From Marinococcus halophilus (GTDB lineage Bacteria; Bacillota; Bacilli; Bacillales; Marinococcaceae), in contig NZ_NPFA01000009.1 of assembly GCF_002265875.1 (NCBI RefSeq), positions 62,001 through 126,000 on the forward strand: DNA of 64,000 nt, given 5' to 3'. The notes under the pieces are model-generated. The model ran no database searches. It saw only the letters and a program-made list of their open reading frames with translations, and was not told where the DNA came from. The stretch's first letter is position 1. Each line of letters begins with the position of its first letter. Shown piece after piece: positions 42,557-50,451 of this stretch. The position numbers and the translations under genes were made by a program.

Positions 42557-43515
42557 GGCCGTACCGCCGAATCACTGTCCGAGGAAGGCACGCGAAGACT
42601 TGATAAGATATCTCTCACCACGCTCTCCCCGTCTTTGTCCGCCATCTGCTGATCTGTCTGCAGAATGAGACGGTGCCCCATTACAAAGGGAGCAAGATAC
42701 TTTACATCATCGGGTGTCACGTAGTCTCTTCCCCTCACAAAAGCATACGCCTGTGATACCTTCATCAGCGCAATGGAACCCCTCGGACTTACACCAAGAT
42801 AAATATCGCGGTGGTTTCTGCTTTCCCGCACGATAGAGACAATGTACTGTTTCACCGAATGATCCACATGTACATCTTTCACGAGTTCCTGAGCCTTCAA
42901 GACATCTTCAAGGCTCATAACAGAGGAGAGCTCGTCAATCGGATGTGTAAATTCCACCCGTTCGAGCACTTTGATTTCTTGTTCTTCTGTCGGGTAACCG
43001 AGGCGCAGCTTAAAGAGGAAGCGGTCGAGCTGCGCTTCCGGAAGAGGATACGTCCCCCCGTATTCCACAGGATTCTGTGTCGCCATCACGAAAAATAAAC
43101 GCTCAAGTTTTCGCGTCTCCCCGTCCACCGTCACGCTTTTTTCCTCCAGAGCCTCCAGCAGAGCCGACTGTGTTTTTGGAGAGGTACGGTTAATTTCGTC
43201 TGCCAGCAGAACGTTTCCCATTAAAGGGCCGGGGCGGAATTCAAACTCCATCGTCCGCTGATTGTATATAGAAACGCCTGTAACGTCTGACGGGAGAAGA
43301 TCCGGAGTGAATTGTATTCGTTTAAAACTAGCGCCAATGGACCTGGCAATTGCCCGTACCATCATCGTCTTTCCCACGCCGGGGACATCTTCAAGCAGAA
43401 TATGCCCGCCGGCCAGGAGTGCAGTCAGGCTCAATTCAATCTCAGCTTTTTTTCCGACTACAACCTGCTGCACGTTTTCGATGACACGCTGCAACGCTTC
43501 ACGTTCGTTCACCAA
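42553..43515 (-). CDS. yeaC: MoxR-family AAA+ ATPase (YeaC type)
   Basis: This 320-residue ATPase has Walker A GVGKT (46-50, LEDVPGVGKTMM), Walker B LLADEINR (104-110), sensor 1 ATQNPVEYGGTYPLPEAQLDRF and the C-terminal lid with the GVSPRGS arginine. MoxR proteins act as chaperones that mature or remodel partner complexes, here presumably the DUF58 and transglutaminase products. The start is TTG at 43513-43515, 7 nt after GGGAG; the next codon is GTG and could serve instead. Confidence 0.95.
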   Translation of the reverse strand: MVNEREALQRVIENVQQVVVGKKAEIELSLTALLAGGHILLEDVPGVGKTMMVRAIARSIGASFKRIQFTPDLLPSDVTGVSIYNQRTMEFEFRPGPLMGNVLLADEINRTSPKTQSALLEALEEKSVTVDGETRKLERLFFVMATQNPVEYGGTYPLPEAQLDRFLFKLRLGYPTEEQEIKVLERVEFTHPIDELSSVMSLEDVLKAQELVKDVHVDHSVKQYIVSIVRESRNHRDIYLGVSPRGSIALMKVSQAYAFVRGRDYVTPDDVKYLAPFVMGHRLILQTDQQMADKDGESVVRDILSSLRVPSSDSDSAVRP

Positions 43516-43550
43516 TATCTTTCTCCCCCTATTATTGTATATACTCTCGC

Positions 43551-43578
43551 TCTATAATTCATATTAATCTTATCACAA
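43551..43578 (-). promoter_or_regulatory. Probable promoter of the moxR operon
   Basis: On the minus strand TTGTGA (43573-43578) and TATAGA (43551-43556) are separated by 16 nt and lie about 35 nt before the moxR start. Confidence 0.55.
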
Positions 43579-43604
43579 TTACTCTGTCCGCGGAAGAAAA
43601 CCGG

Positions 43605-44054
43605 CTACTCCTCCTCCCGGTGTTCAGGCAGTATTTTTCTGCGTTCAACCGGTGATTTCAGTACGATCGATGTATTAATGTTTCCATAGGAAATCAGGGT
43701 ATCGACCAGCTCCCTTAAGCTTTCCATCCCCTCTACTGCCGCTTTAATAAAATAGCTGACCTCGCCGGTCACACGGTGACACTCAAGCACGCGGGTATCC
43801 TCTGCGATCATTTTTTCAAAATGCTGAATGGTGTCCTTCAGTTCGCTTACCTGAATCATGAGCAGCGTGTCCCGACCTACAGCAGCCGGCGGAACCACGG
43901 CACTAAACTGATCAATAATTCCTTTTTCCTGCAGCCTTATCATTCGTTCTGACACGCTTGGACGGCTTAAATTTAATTTTTTGGATAAATCACTTACGGA
44001 TATTCTCCCATCCTCCTGGAGGATCTCAAGCATGCTTACATCAATTCGATCCAT
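43605..44054 (-). CDS. Lrp/AsnC-family transcriptional regulator
   Basis: This 149-residue protein has the N-terminal winged helix-turn-helix of the Lrp/AsnC family (DRIDVSMLEILQEDGRISVSDLSKKLNLSRPSVSERMIRL, residues 2-42 in two blocks) and a C-terminal RAM ligand-sensing domain (about 62-145). Such proteins bind amino acids and regulate amino acid metabolism or transport. It is divergent from the YitT-family membrane gene, 153 nt away, and may regulate it; that is inference from layout. Confidence 0.93.
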   Translation of the reverse strand: MDRIDVSMLEILQEDGRISVSDLSKKLNLSRPSVSERMIRLQEKGIIDQFSAVVPPAAVGRDTLLMIQVSELKDTIQHFEKMIAEDTRVLECHRVTGEVSYFIKAAVEGMESLRELVDTLISYGNINTSIVLKSPVERRKILPEHREEE

Positions 44055-44207
44055 CTAAACGCACTTCACCTTTCTTATTGAATATAAATAACCAAATATG
44101 TATTCATTTTTATTAATATACGGATGATTCTCCTTCATATAATCATTCACTCGCTCCTTATTATTCCTTATAATTAAAGTAACCTATTGTTGAAGGAGAG
44201 ACGACCG

Positions 44208-44843
44208 TTGATAAACATAACCAATCTACTACAAGTCCTCGCCGGATGTTTGTTAGCTGCCTTCGGCATTATTCTGCTTCAGCACGCTGATTTAGTCACA
44301 GGAGGCACCGCAGGCCTGGCGCTTGGATTAACGTATTTACTCCCGCTATCTTTTTCAGCCGTGTTCTTTTTGATTAACCTGCCTTTTTACGTGTTTTCTA
44401 TCGTGCATATGGGGTGGAAGTTCACGTTGAATACGATCGCCGCCGTGTCTCTGCTTTCCGCTCTTACAAGCCTTGATTATTTTCTTCCTGCTTTCAGTAT
44501 ACACCCTGCTGCCGGAGCCATTTTCGGCGGTATCAGCATAGGAGCAGGCATTTCGATTTTATTTATGAATAACACCTCGCTTGGAGGCGCGAACATACTC
44601 GCTTTATTCCTTCAGCGGCGTCTCCAGTGGAACCCCGGTAAAGTCAATTTATCTTTTGATGTAATTGCTGTAGCTGTAGGACTCGCTTCTGTCGGCTTAA
44701 TCACAGGCGCTTACTCCACGCTTTCCATTATAGCCACCGCTTTTGTCCTCAGTACAGCTAAAGGAAAAATTGCCGCTTCGCGGCCCCTTGCAAGCCCGAA
44801 GCCACGTTCTTCACGACAGGGCGGTTTAATTGAAAAGCAATAA
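44208..44843 (+). CDS. YitT/YczE-family membrane protein
   Basis: This 211-residue protein has five or six hydrophobic helices and resembles the DUF161 part of YitT-family proteins (ADLVTGGTAGLALGLTYL, then GISILFMNNTSLGGANILALFL); the cytoplasmic DUF2179 domain common in longer relatives is missing. I choose the TTG at 44208 because AAGGAG lies 9 nt upstream; a TTG seven codons earlier would place the ribosome site inside the gene. The substrate or role is unknown. It is followed by a terminator. Confidence 0.78.
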   Translation: MINITNLLQVLAGCLLAAFGIILLQHADLVTGGTAGLALGLTYLLPLSFSAVFFLINLPFYVFSIVHMGWKFTLNTIAAVSLLSALTSLDYFLPAFSIHPAAGAIFGGISIGAGISILFMNNTSLGGANILALFLQRRLQWNPGKVNLSFDVIAVAVGLASVGLITGAYSTLSIIATAFVLSTAKGKIAASRPLASPKPRSSRQGGLIEKQ

Positions 44844-44846
44844 GCC

Positions 44847-44878
44847 AAAAGCAGCTTCCCATGGGAGGCTGCTTTTTC
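44847..44878. terminator. Bidirectional intrinsic terminator
   Basis: A 14-bp stem with one G-U pair (44847-44860 with 44863-44876), A run on the left and T run on the right. It serves the YitT gene (plus) and the fic gene (minus), which end either side of it. Confidence 0.85.
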
Positions 44879-45449
44879 AGCTTTCGATCAACCCTTCCAC
44901 CAGTGCTCCAGCGGCTTTATTTTCATCGTCATCCACGGAGGCTTCAAACAGTCTTTTCTGTTGAACAGGGGTATAGTTCATATCGTAGCCGTGGTGCCAG
45001 GCAAGCTGGCGAATAAACTCCCGCTGCATTCTACCGTTCCCCTCCCGAAATGGATGAATGTGGTTAAGGTCATTGTAGATTGGGGCAAAGGCTTCGGCAA
45101 AAGCTTCCCTTTCTGCATACGTTTTTTGATTTTTTTCCTGGACAGACTCCTTGAGGTGGCGCAGGCCCCGGTCAATAAACGCTGCGGGCAGAAAGGATGT
45201 TCTTCCTTTAGCAAGATCCACCGTACGGAACTCTCCTGCCCAGGCGTATACATCGGAAAACAGCCGACGGTGAATACGCCGTATATGCTCTTCATCGAAG
45301 GATCCCAGCACTTTTTTTGCCGTCATCATCTGCTGCAGACGGTACGTAGTAATAATCTGTTCGATTTTCTCTGCTTTGGCTTTTTCCCGAAAATTCATCT
45401 TGTTCACAAGCACGCCGCTGTCCCCATACGTATAATAGGATTCACCCAT
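44877..45449 (-). CDS. Fic-domain protein (probable AMP-transferase toxin)
   Basis: This 190-residue protein is a Fic/Doc-fold enzyme with the complete active-site motif HPFREGNGRMQR at residues 132-143, so it should transfer a nucleotide (usually AMP) to hydroxyl groups of target proteins. The beta-hairpin flap region precedes it (about 70-88, FRTVDLAKGRTSFLP). No inhibitory SxxxEG helix is seen within the protein itself; that helix is in the adjacent small upstream gene, so this is a class I arrangement. It starts 1 nt after the upstream gene stops. Target unknown. Confidence 0.92.
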   Translation of the reverse strand: MGESYYTYGDSGVLVNKMNFREKAKAEKIEQIITTYRLQQMMTAKKVLGSFDEEHIRRIHRRLFSDVYAWAGEFRTVDLAKGRTSFLPAAFIDRGLRHLKESVQEKNQKTYAEREAFAEAFAPIYNDLNHIHPFREGNGRMQREFIRQLAWHHGYDMNYTPVQQKRLFEASVDDDENKAAGALVEGLIES

Positions 45450-45450
45450 A

Positions 45451-45657
45451 TTATAAACGCCCTTCCGCTACAAAAGCTGTCACTTCTTTAATAGTCATTT
45501 CCCCGTCGCGGAGCTTACGCACGGCTTCGATGTCTTTTTCTGAAAAAATAAACCCTTCAATTTCTGCAGAAACAATCGCGTTCTTAAGCTCCCTTTCTTC
45601 GGGCGTACCAGAAAAATTGTACCTGTCGACTGCTGATAAACTGCTTTTCTCGTTCAT
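45451..45657 (-). CDS. VbhA-like antitoxin of the Fic protein
   Basis: This 68-residue protein contains the Fic-inhibition motif SxxxEG as Ser30-Ala-Glu-Ile-Glu34-Gly35 (NAIVSAEIEGFIFSEKD), followed by a VbhA-type helical segment. In class I Fic modules the glutamate of this helix blocks ATP in the toxin active site. I choose the ATG at 45657 after an AAGGGGG site; the 57-codon longer frame reads through the promoter region and is rejected. The one-base gap to fic suggests coupled translation and excess antitoxin. Confidence 0.82.
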   Translation of the reverse strand: MNEKSSLSAVDRYNFSGTPEERELKNAIVSAEIEGFIFSEKDIEAVRKLRDGEMTIKEVTAFVAEGRL

Positions 45658-45798
45658 CCCTCTGCCCCCTTGCCTGTAATAAAAGTGTTTTTGTTTTCTT
45701 CTCGTTCCCCCCCCACTCTCTCCTGCCCGGGATAAAAGAAACTCTTTATTATACCTTTTGCAGAAATGGTGCTCATTAGTATCATTTAGGGTACTATA

Positions 45799-45812
45799 CC
45801 ACTTTAAAGTGG
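45799..45812. promoter_or_regulatory. 14-bp palindrome between the Fic module and catechol dioxygenase
   Basis: CCACTTTAAAGTGG is a perfect palindrome about 85 bp before the dioxygenase start and about 140 bp before the antitoxin start, adjoining a TATAGT element on the minus strand and near a TATAAT (minus) closer to the antitoxin gene. It could be an operator for either gene; the regulator is unknown. Confidence 0.35.
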
Positions 45813-45897
45813 GCACTTCCATTCCCACCCTTCTTCCCAGTATGATGAAACTGAGACCTACTTTCGTTCTATCCTAAAAATTAAAGGAGAATGCAGC

Positions 45898-46806
45898 ATG
45901 ACTAATGTAATTGATACCGATTTTTCTCTCGGGCCCGTGCAGCTTAGAGTACAGAATATCGACCGGGCAGCTGCCTATTATGAGCATGTAATCGGCCTAA
46001 GGTTACTCGGGCGTTCATCTTCCGCTGCCGTGCTCGGCGTGCCATCGGATGGGCTCCCGCTCGTGATGCTGCGGAAAGTGGAAGGTTCCATTACCCCTCC
46101 GCGCACTTATGCCGGCCTGTATCACTTTGCTGTACTGCTTCCGGACCGCGCCTCCATGGGAGCTTTCATACACCATCTCCACGATGTGGGCGAACATTTC
46201 GGAGCTGCCGACCACAGTGTCAGTGAGGCCCTTTATCTGACTGATCCGGACGGCAACGGCATCGAGGTTTATCGTGACCGGGCACGGGAGGAATGGAAAT
46301 ATGATGCTGACGGGTTCGTGCACATGACGGTAGACCCCCTGCACGAACATCAGCTGCTCCAGGAGGGAGAAGGGATAAAGTGGCACGGAGTTCCATCCGG
46401 CACGAAAATGGGCCATGTTCATCTGCACGTCCACGACATGGAAGAGGCTTATCATTTTTATGTTAACGGGCTTGGATTTGAATTAACTGCTGATCCGAAG
46501 AAATTTCCTGCTTTTTTTATAGCCGCCGGCGGCTATCACCATCACATTGGGCTCAACCCATGGGCCGGAAGACAGGCCCCTAAAGCTTCCATACAAAACA
46601 CGGGACTTGACATGTACACGATTATGCTTTCCTCTGCCCCCGCTCTCGAACCCGTCGCCGAACGGTTGGAAGCAGCCGGCTATTCATTTCACCGCGAAGA
46701 AAATGCTTTTTATGTCAACGATCCCTCAGGTATTGTCATCTGCGTAACCGCAAATTCTCCGGATACTGTCCTGCCTGCTGAACAGATGAGCCGGCTGGCT
46801 GAATAA
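45898..46806 (+). CDS. catE: Catechol 2,3-dioxygenase-like VOC protein (CatE type)
   Basis: This 302-residue protein has two glyoxalase/VOC repeats, as extradiol dioxygenases of the CatE group do. The N-terminal repeat (about 8-125) and the C-terminal repeat (about 165-290) contain the predicted iron ligands: His in MGHVHLHVHD, His in GGYHHHIGLN and the later Glu/Asn region of the second repeat. CatE cleaves catechol and limits quinone stress in Bacillus. A ribosome site AAAGGAGA precedes the ATG. It is monocistronic with its own terminator. Confidence 0.88.
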   Translation: MTNVIDTDFSLGPVQLRVQNIDRAAAYYEHVIGLRLLGRSSSAAVLGVPSDGLPLVMLRKVEGSITPPRTYAGLYHFAVLLPDRASMGAFIHHLHDVGEHFGAADHSVSEALYLTDPDGNGIEVYRDRAREEWKYDADGFVHMTVDPLHEHQLLQEGEGIKWHGVPSGTKMGHVHLHVHDMEEAYHFYVNGLGFELTADPKKFPAFFIAAGGYHHHIGLNPWAGRQAPKASIQNTGLDMYTIMLSSAPALEPVAERLEAAGYSFHREENAFYVNDPSGIVICVTANSPDTVLPAEQMSRLAE

Positions 46807-46870
46807 AAGTTTAATTCACATAATTATTTAGATTTTAAATAAGATAATTGGAAGAAATAAAACTCATACA

Positions 46871-46909
46871 AATCCGGACTCTATTCGATTGGAAAGAGTC
46901 TGGATTTTT
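46871..46909 (+). terminator. Intrinsic terminator after the dioxygenase
   Basis: A 12-bp stem with one G-U pair (46871-46882 with 46895-46906) is followed by TTTTTG on the plus strand. Confidence 0.85.
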
Positions 46910-46937
46910 GTATTGCCGCTGCTTATACAGGAAAACA

Positions 46938-46991
46938 TGGACAGAAAGAAATACAGCTGATATGATAAGTATTGATTGATAATGATTATCA
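46938..46991 (+). promoter_or_regulatory. Fur-controlled promoter of the iron permease
   Basis: TGGACA (46938-46943) and TATGAT (46961-46966) are separated by 17 nt. Just downstream, at the expected start point, is a perfect 7-1-7 Fur box, TGATAATGATTATCA (46977-46991). Fur with iron would block the promoter, so the transporter should be induced by iron starvation. Confidence 0.88.
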
Positions 46992-47029
46992 CTACAGAAT
47001 GATTTTTTAGTGCTGAAAGAGGATATAAC

Positions 47030-48070
47030 ATGCGTCAACAAACAGAACCGTCCACCTATAAAGACGATATTACTTCACGTCCTATAACAGCTGTTCTAAT
47101 GTTTATTATCGGCCTTCCTATACTGGGCTTTATATTTTTACTTTCAATTTCTGTAGGCGCAGCAGATGTGGAGCTTGGGACTGTTTGGAACGCCTTGTTT
47201 CATTACGACGCTTCCATAAATGACCATGTTGTTATACGCGAGCTGCGTCTCCCCAGAGCTATTGCAGATGTTATTGTTGGTGCCTGCTTTGCCGTAGCCG
47301 GCGCTATTATGCAGGGAATGACAAGAAATCCTCTGGCAGAATCCGGGATTCTCGGCATCAACGCAGGTTCGATTTTCATGGTAGCGATCTGCTTTGCATT
47401 TTTGCCGGGTCTTTCTTATAATCTGTTGATTGTCTTTTCGTTTTTGGGAGCGGCAATCAGCATGGGGCTGATCTTTGGCATCGCCTCACTTTCGCGCATC
47501 GGCTTAACTCCGCTTCGCATGGTGCTTGCCGGGGCCGCAATCAATGCTCTGTTTACTGCGCTAAGCGAAGGTATCGCCATTCACTTTGATCTCAGCCAGG
47601 ACATTGCCTTTTGGTATGCCGGCGGGCTTTCCGGCGTCCGGTGGGAGCAGCTGCTCCCCGCCCTGCCATGGATGGGAGGGGCGCTTTTGTTTGCGGTCGC
47701 CCTTTCGCGGTCCGTTACTATTTTAAGCCTTGGGGACGACATTGCTTCAGGACTGGGGCAGCGTGTTGGCTTGATTAAATTACTCTGCACGCTTGCCGTT
47801 CTGTTTCTCGCCGGTATTGCAGTCTCTATTGCCGGTCCCATCGGATTTGTCGGCCTGGTTATCCCTCACGTCGTCCGTTTTTTTGTAGGGGTCGACTACA
47901 GGGCTATCATTCCGTGCTCCATTGTGACAGGCGGCATTTTCATGTCGCTTGCCGATATCGGCGCCCGGATCATTAATCCGCCATATGAAACCCCTCTCGG
48001 CTCTCTTTTTGCTCTTATCGGCGTACCATTCTTTTTATACATCGCCCGCCGCGAGAGGAGGGAGCTCTAA
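47030..48070 (+). CDS. Iron-siderophore ABC permease, FecCD family (first subunit)
   Basis: This 346-residue membrane protein belongs to the BtuC/FecCD/FhuB family with about nine to ten helices. The family hallmarks RELRLPRAIADVIVGACFAVAGAIMQG (split into LPRAIADVIVGACF and AGAIMQGMTRNPLAESGILG) and the GFVGLVIPHVVRF segment near the C-terminus, which contacts the ATPase, are present. The next permease starts immediately after its stop codon. Together with the ATPase it forms a ferric-siderophore importer; no binding protein gene is in the cluster. Confidence 0.93.
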   Translation: MRQQTEPSTYKDDITSRPITAVLMFIIGLPILGFIFLLSISVGAADVELGTVWNALFHYDASINDHVVIRELRLPRAIADVIVGACFAVAGAIMQGMTRNPLAESGILGINAGSIFMVAICFAFLPGLSYNLLIVFSFLGAAISMGLIFGIASLSRIGLTPLRMVLAGAAINALFTALSEGIAIHFDLSQDIAFWYAGGLSGVRWEQLLPALPWMGGALLFAVALSRSVTILSLGDDIASGLGQRVGLIKLLCTLAVLFLAGIAVSIAGPIGFVGLVIPHVVRFFVGVDYRAIIPCSIVTGGIFMSLADIGARIINPPYETPLGSLFALIGVPFFLYIARRERREL

Positions 48071-49105
48071 ATGCATTCTATATTTTCAGGCGAGTGGGAA
48101 CGCAAGCGCCGCAGACGGCGCATTTTCGTGTTCAGTTCGCTTGCTGTTCTAATATTTACCGTGCTGCTGTTCAGCATGAATTCCGGAGTAACCCCGTTAG
48201 GGCCGCTCGAAGTATTAAAGACGCTGTTTGGGTTCGGCAACAGTAACCAAAGTCTCGTGTTATTTCAATTCCGCCTCCCCCGGATTGTTATCGCGCTGCT
48301 TGTCGGCGCCGCTCTAGCCGTTTCGGGATGCGTACTGCAGGGAATTTCCCGTAACAGCCTGGCGGACCCGGGCATTCTCGGTATTACTACCGGGGCAGGA
48401 TTATTCGTTGTTTTGTATATTTCATTTTTCAGTACTGTTAGTGCCGCTTCTCCGTATCTGCTGCCGGTATTCGCACTCATTGGCGGGCTGCTTGCTGCAG
48501 CGCTAATTTATATTCTTGCTTATGACCGGCAGCTCGGGCTTGTGCCAATGAGAATGATACTGACCGGCATTGCAGTAGCCGCCGGGCTTAATGCCCTAAT
48601 GACCGTCCTGATGCTGCGTCTGCAGCCGGAGCAGTTTGACTTTGTGGCTATATGGCTGGCGGGAAGAATCTACGGTTCCACCTGGCCTTATGTATATTCG
48701 TTTCTTCCCTGGTTTATTATTTTGTCGGTTTTTATTTATTACCGGTGGCGGGCTCTCGATACGCTTACATTCGGCGAACAGATGGCGAAGGGGCTTGGCC
48801 TTCGGGTGGAAAAAGAACGCCTTCTGCTCACCTTCGCCTCTGTAGCGCTTGCAGCCTCGGCAGTTTCTATCAGCGGCGGCATCGGCTTTGTCGGGCTGAT
48901 TGCTCCACATATAGCACGGAGACTGGTCGGCCCCAACCATGCGCTGGCCCTGCCTGCTTCAGCCCTCCTGGGAGGGCTTCTGCTCCTGTTTGCAGACACG
49001 CTCGGCCGGACTATTATTCAACCGTCAGAGATTCACGCGGGAATTGTTGTGGCCGTTATCGGCGCTCCTTATTTTCTATACCTGCTTGCCAGAAGCAATG
49101 TCTAA
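48071..49105 (+). CDS. Iron-siderophore ABC permease, FecCD family (second subunit)
   Basis: This 344-residue FecCD protein is a paralogue of the preceding gene and would form a heterodimer with it. LPRIVIALLVGAALAVSGCVLQG, with NSLADPGILGITTGAG, and GFVGLIAPHIARRLVGPNH are the conserved segments. The ATG lies directly after the previous stop and the RBS sits inside that gene (GAGAGGAGGGAG), so translation is coupled. The downstream ATPase starts 29 nt later. Confidence 0.93.
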   Translation: MHSIFSGEWERKRRRRRIFVFSSLAVLIFTVLLFSMNSGVTPLGPLEVLKTLFGFGNSNQSLVLFQFRLPRIVIALLVGAALAVSGCVLQGISRNSLADPGILGITTGAGLFVVLYISFFSTVSAASPYLLPVFALIGGLLAAALIYILAYDRQLGLVPMRMILTGIAVAAGLNALMTVLMLRLQPEQFDFVAIWLAGRIYGSTWPYVYSFLPWFIILSVFIYYRWRALDTLTFGEQMAKGLGLRVEKERLLLTFASVALAASAVSISGGIGFVGLIAPHIARRLVGPNHALALPASALLGGLLLLFADTLGRTIIQPSEIHAGIVVAVIGAPYFLYLLARSNV

Positions 49106-49134
49106 CTTTATCACCCTGAAAGGATGTTTATGCG

Positions 49135-49944
49135 ATGATCGAAACAGATCAACTCCATATTGGTTATGATCAGCAGACAATCGTAAACGATTTAAATATT
49201 GAGATTCATTCTGGTAAAATTACCGCGCTTGTCGGCGCGAACGGTTCCGGAAAGTCTACCATTTTAAAAGCTCTGTCACGACTGATGAAGCCTTCAAAAG
49301 GCGTCGTTTACTTAAACGGCAGCTCTATTCACAGCCAAAAAACAAAGGAGCTTGCCAAGCAGATGGCCATTCTTCCCCAAAATCCAGAAGCGCCTCAGGG
49401 TTTAACTGTTACGGAGCTTGTAACATATGGACGTGCTCCCCATCAGCGTGGCTTTGGCTCGTTAAAAGCCCACGACAAAGAAATGATTGGCTGGGCCATC
49501 GAAATTACTGGCATGCGGGAGTTTGCCAATCGCCCGATTGACCATTTATCCGGCGGGCAACGCCAGCGGGCGTGGATTGCCATGGCACTGGCACAGGAAA
49601 CCGAGACCCTATTTTTGGATGAGCCCACGACTTTTCTTGATATGGCCCATCAGATGGAAGTGCTGAACATCCTTGAAAAACTGAACGTACAGGAGCACCG
49701 GACGATCGTAATGGTCGTGCACGACCTGAATCATGCCAGCCGCTATGCCCATCATATTGTTGCCATTAAACATGGCAACGTCGTAAAAACGGGTACTCCC
49801 CACGAAGTGATGGAAGCAGGCATTATTGAAAAAGTATTTGGCATTAAAAGCGATATTATTAAAGACCCCCGTTCGGGCATGCCTCTCTGCCTACCGTATA
49901 ATCTTTGTGAAGAGCAGGCCGCTTCTCCAATATTTGGATCTTAA
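49135..49944 (+). CDS. Iron-siderophore ABC transporter ATPase
   Basis: This 269-residue ATPase is of the FecE/FhuC/YusV type. It has Walker A GANGSGKST (34-42), Q-loop Gln82, signature LSGGQRQRAW (138-147), Walker B LFLDEPTTFLD and the H-loop in VVHDLNHASRYA. It is the third gene of the Fur-controlled operon and ends in a strong terminator. In Bacillus subtilis one such ATPase (YusV) energises several importers, so it may also serve permeases elsewhere. Confidence 0.95.
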   Translation: MIETDQLHIGYDQQTIVNDLNIEIHSGKITALVGANGSGKSTILKALSRLMKPSKGVVYLNGSSIHSQKTKELAKQMAILPQNPEAPQGLTVTELVTYGRAPHQRGFGSLKAHDKEMIGWAIEITGMREFANRPIDHLSGGQRQRAWIAMALAQETETLFLDEPTTFLDMAHQMEVLNILEKLNVQEHRTIVMVVHDLNHASRYAHHIVAIKHGNVVKTGTPHEVMEAGIIEKVFGIKSDIIKDPRSGMPLCLPYNLCEEQAASPIFGS

Positions 49945-49976
49945 AAAGAGAGCCGCATCATGCGCGGCTCTCTTTT
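49944..49976. terminator. Bidirectional intrinsic terminator
   Basis: A 13-bp perfect stem (49944-49956 with 49964-49976) between the iron ATPase (plus) and the acetyltransferase (minus), with A and T runs on both sides. Confidence 0.92.
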
Positions 49977-49977
49977 G

Positions 49978-50451
49978 CTATAACCATTTTCTTAAATGCC
50001 ATTCATCACGGATGGTTATTCCGTTTACTCCAACGAGCGGAATAGACGGTTTATCCTCTCTTGCTTTTCTGGCAGCATCCACGTGCACGCTCGCCAGCTG
50101 AAAGCCCCGGCGCCGGTAAAAACGCAGAGCATATTCATTTTCGTTAGTAATTACAACCCGCAGGTCTTCTACTCCTTTCTTTTTCAAATATTCTTCTGTA
50201 TGCATAAGCAAGTGACTAGCATACCCTTGTTTTTCAATTATGCTGTCCAGAGATACAATTAAGCCGATGCTGCCTTCGTATGTATAAGTAACCGCCGCAG
50301 TAATTACACCATCCTCCTGGATACAAAATCCTTCAAGCTCCGGCAATACATACGTCTGGTTATTAACATGCATCTCATTTGTGTCCCAGCAGGTGGCAAA
50401 GAAATCTTTTTTCTTCTGCCAGCCAATTTCTTTCATTGGTTGAATATTCAA
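49978..50451 (-). CDS. GNAT family N-acetyltransferase
   Basis: This 157-residue protein has the GNAT fold in short form: a middle strand GSIGLIVSLDSIIEKQGYASHLL, where the usual Q/RxxGxG/A acetyl-CoA loop appears as KQGYASH, and the late NENEYALRFYRRRGFQLASVHVD motif typical of the family. The start overlaps the upstream kinase-like gene by 4 nt (ATGA), so the pair is co-translated. The substrate is unknown. Confidence 0.85.
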   Translation of the reverse strand: MNIQPMKEIGWQKKKDFFATCWDTNEMHVNNQTYVLPELEGFCIQEDGVITAAVTYTYEGSIGLIVSLDSIIEKQGYASHLLMHTEEYLKKKGVEDLRVVITNENEYALRFYRRRGFQLASVHVDAARKAREDKPSIPLVGVNGITIRDEWHLRKWL

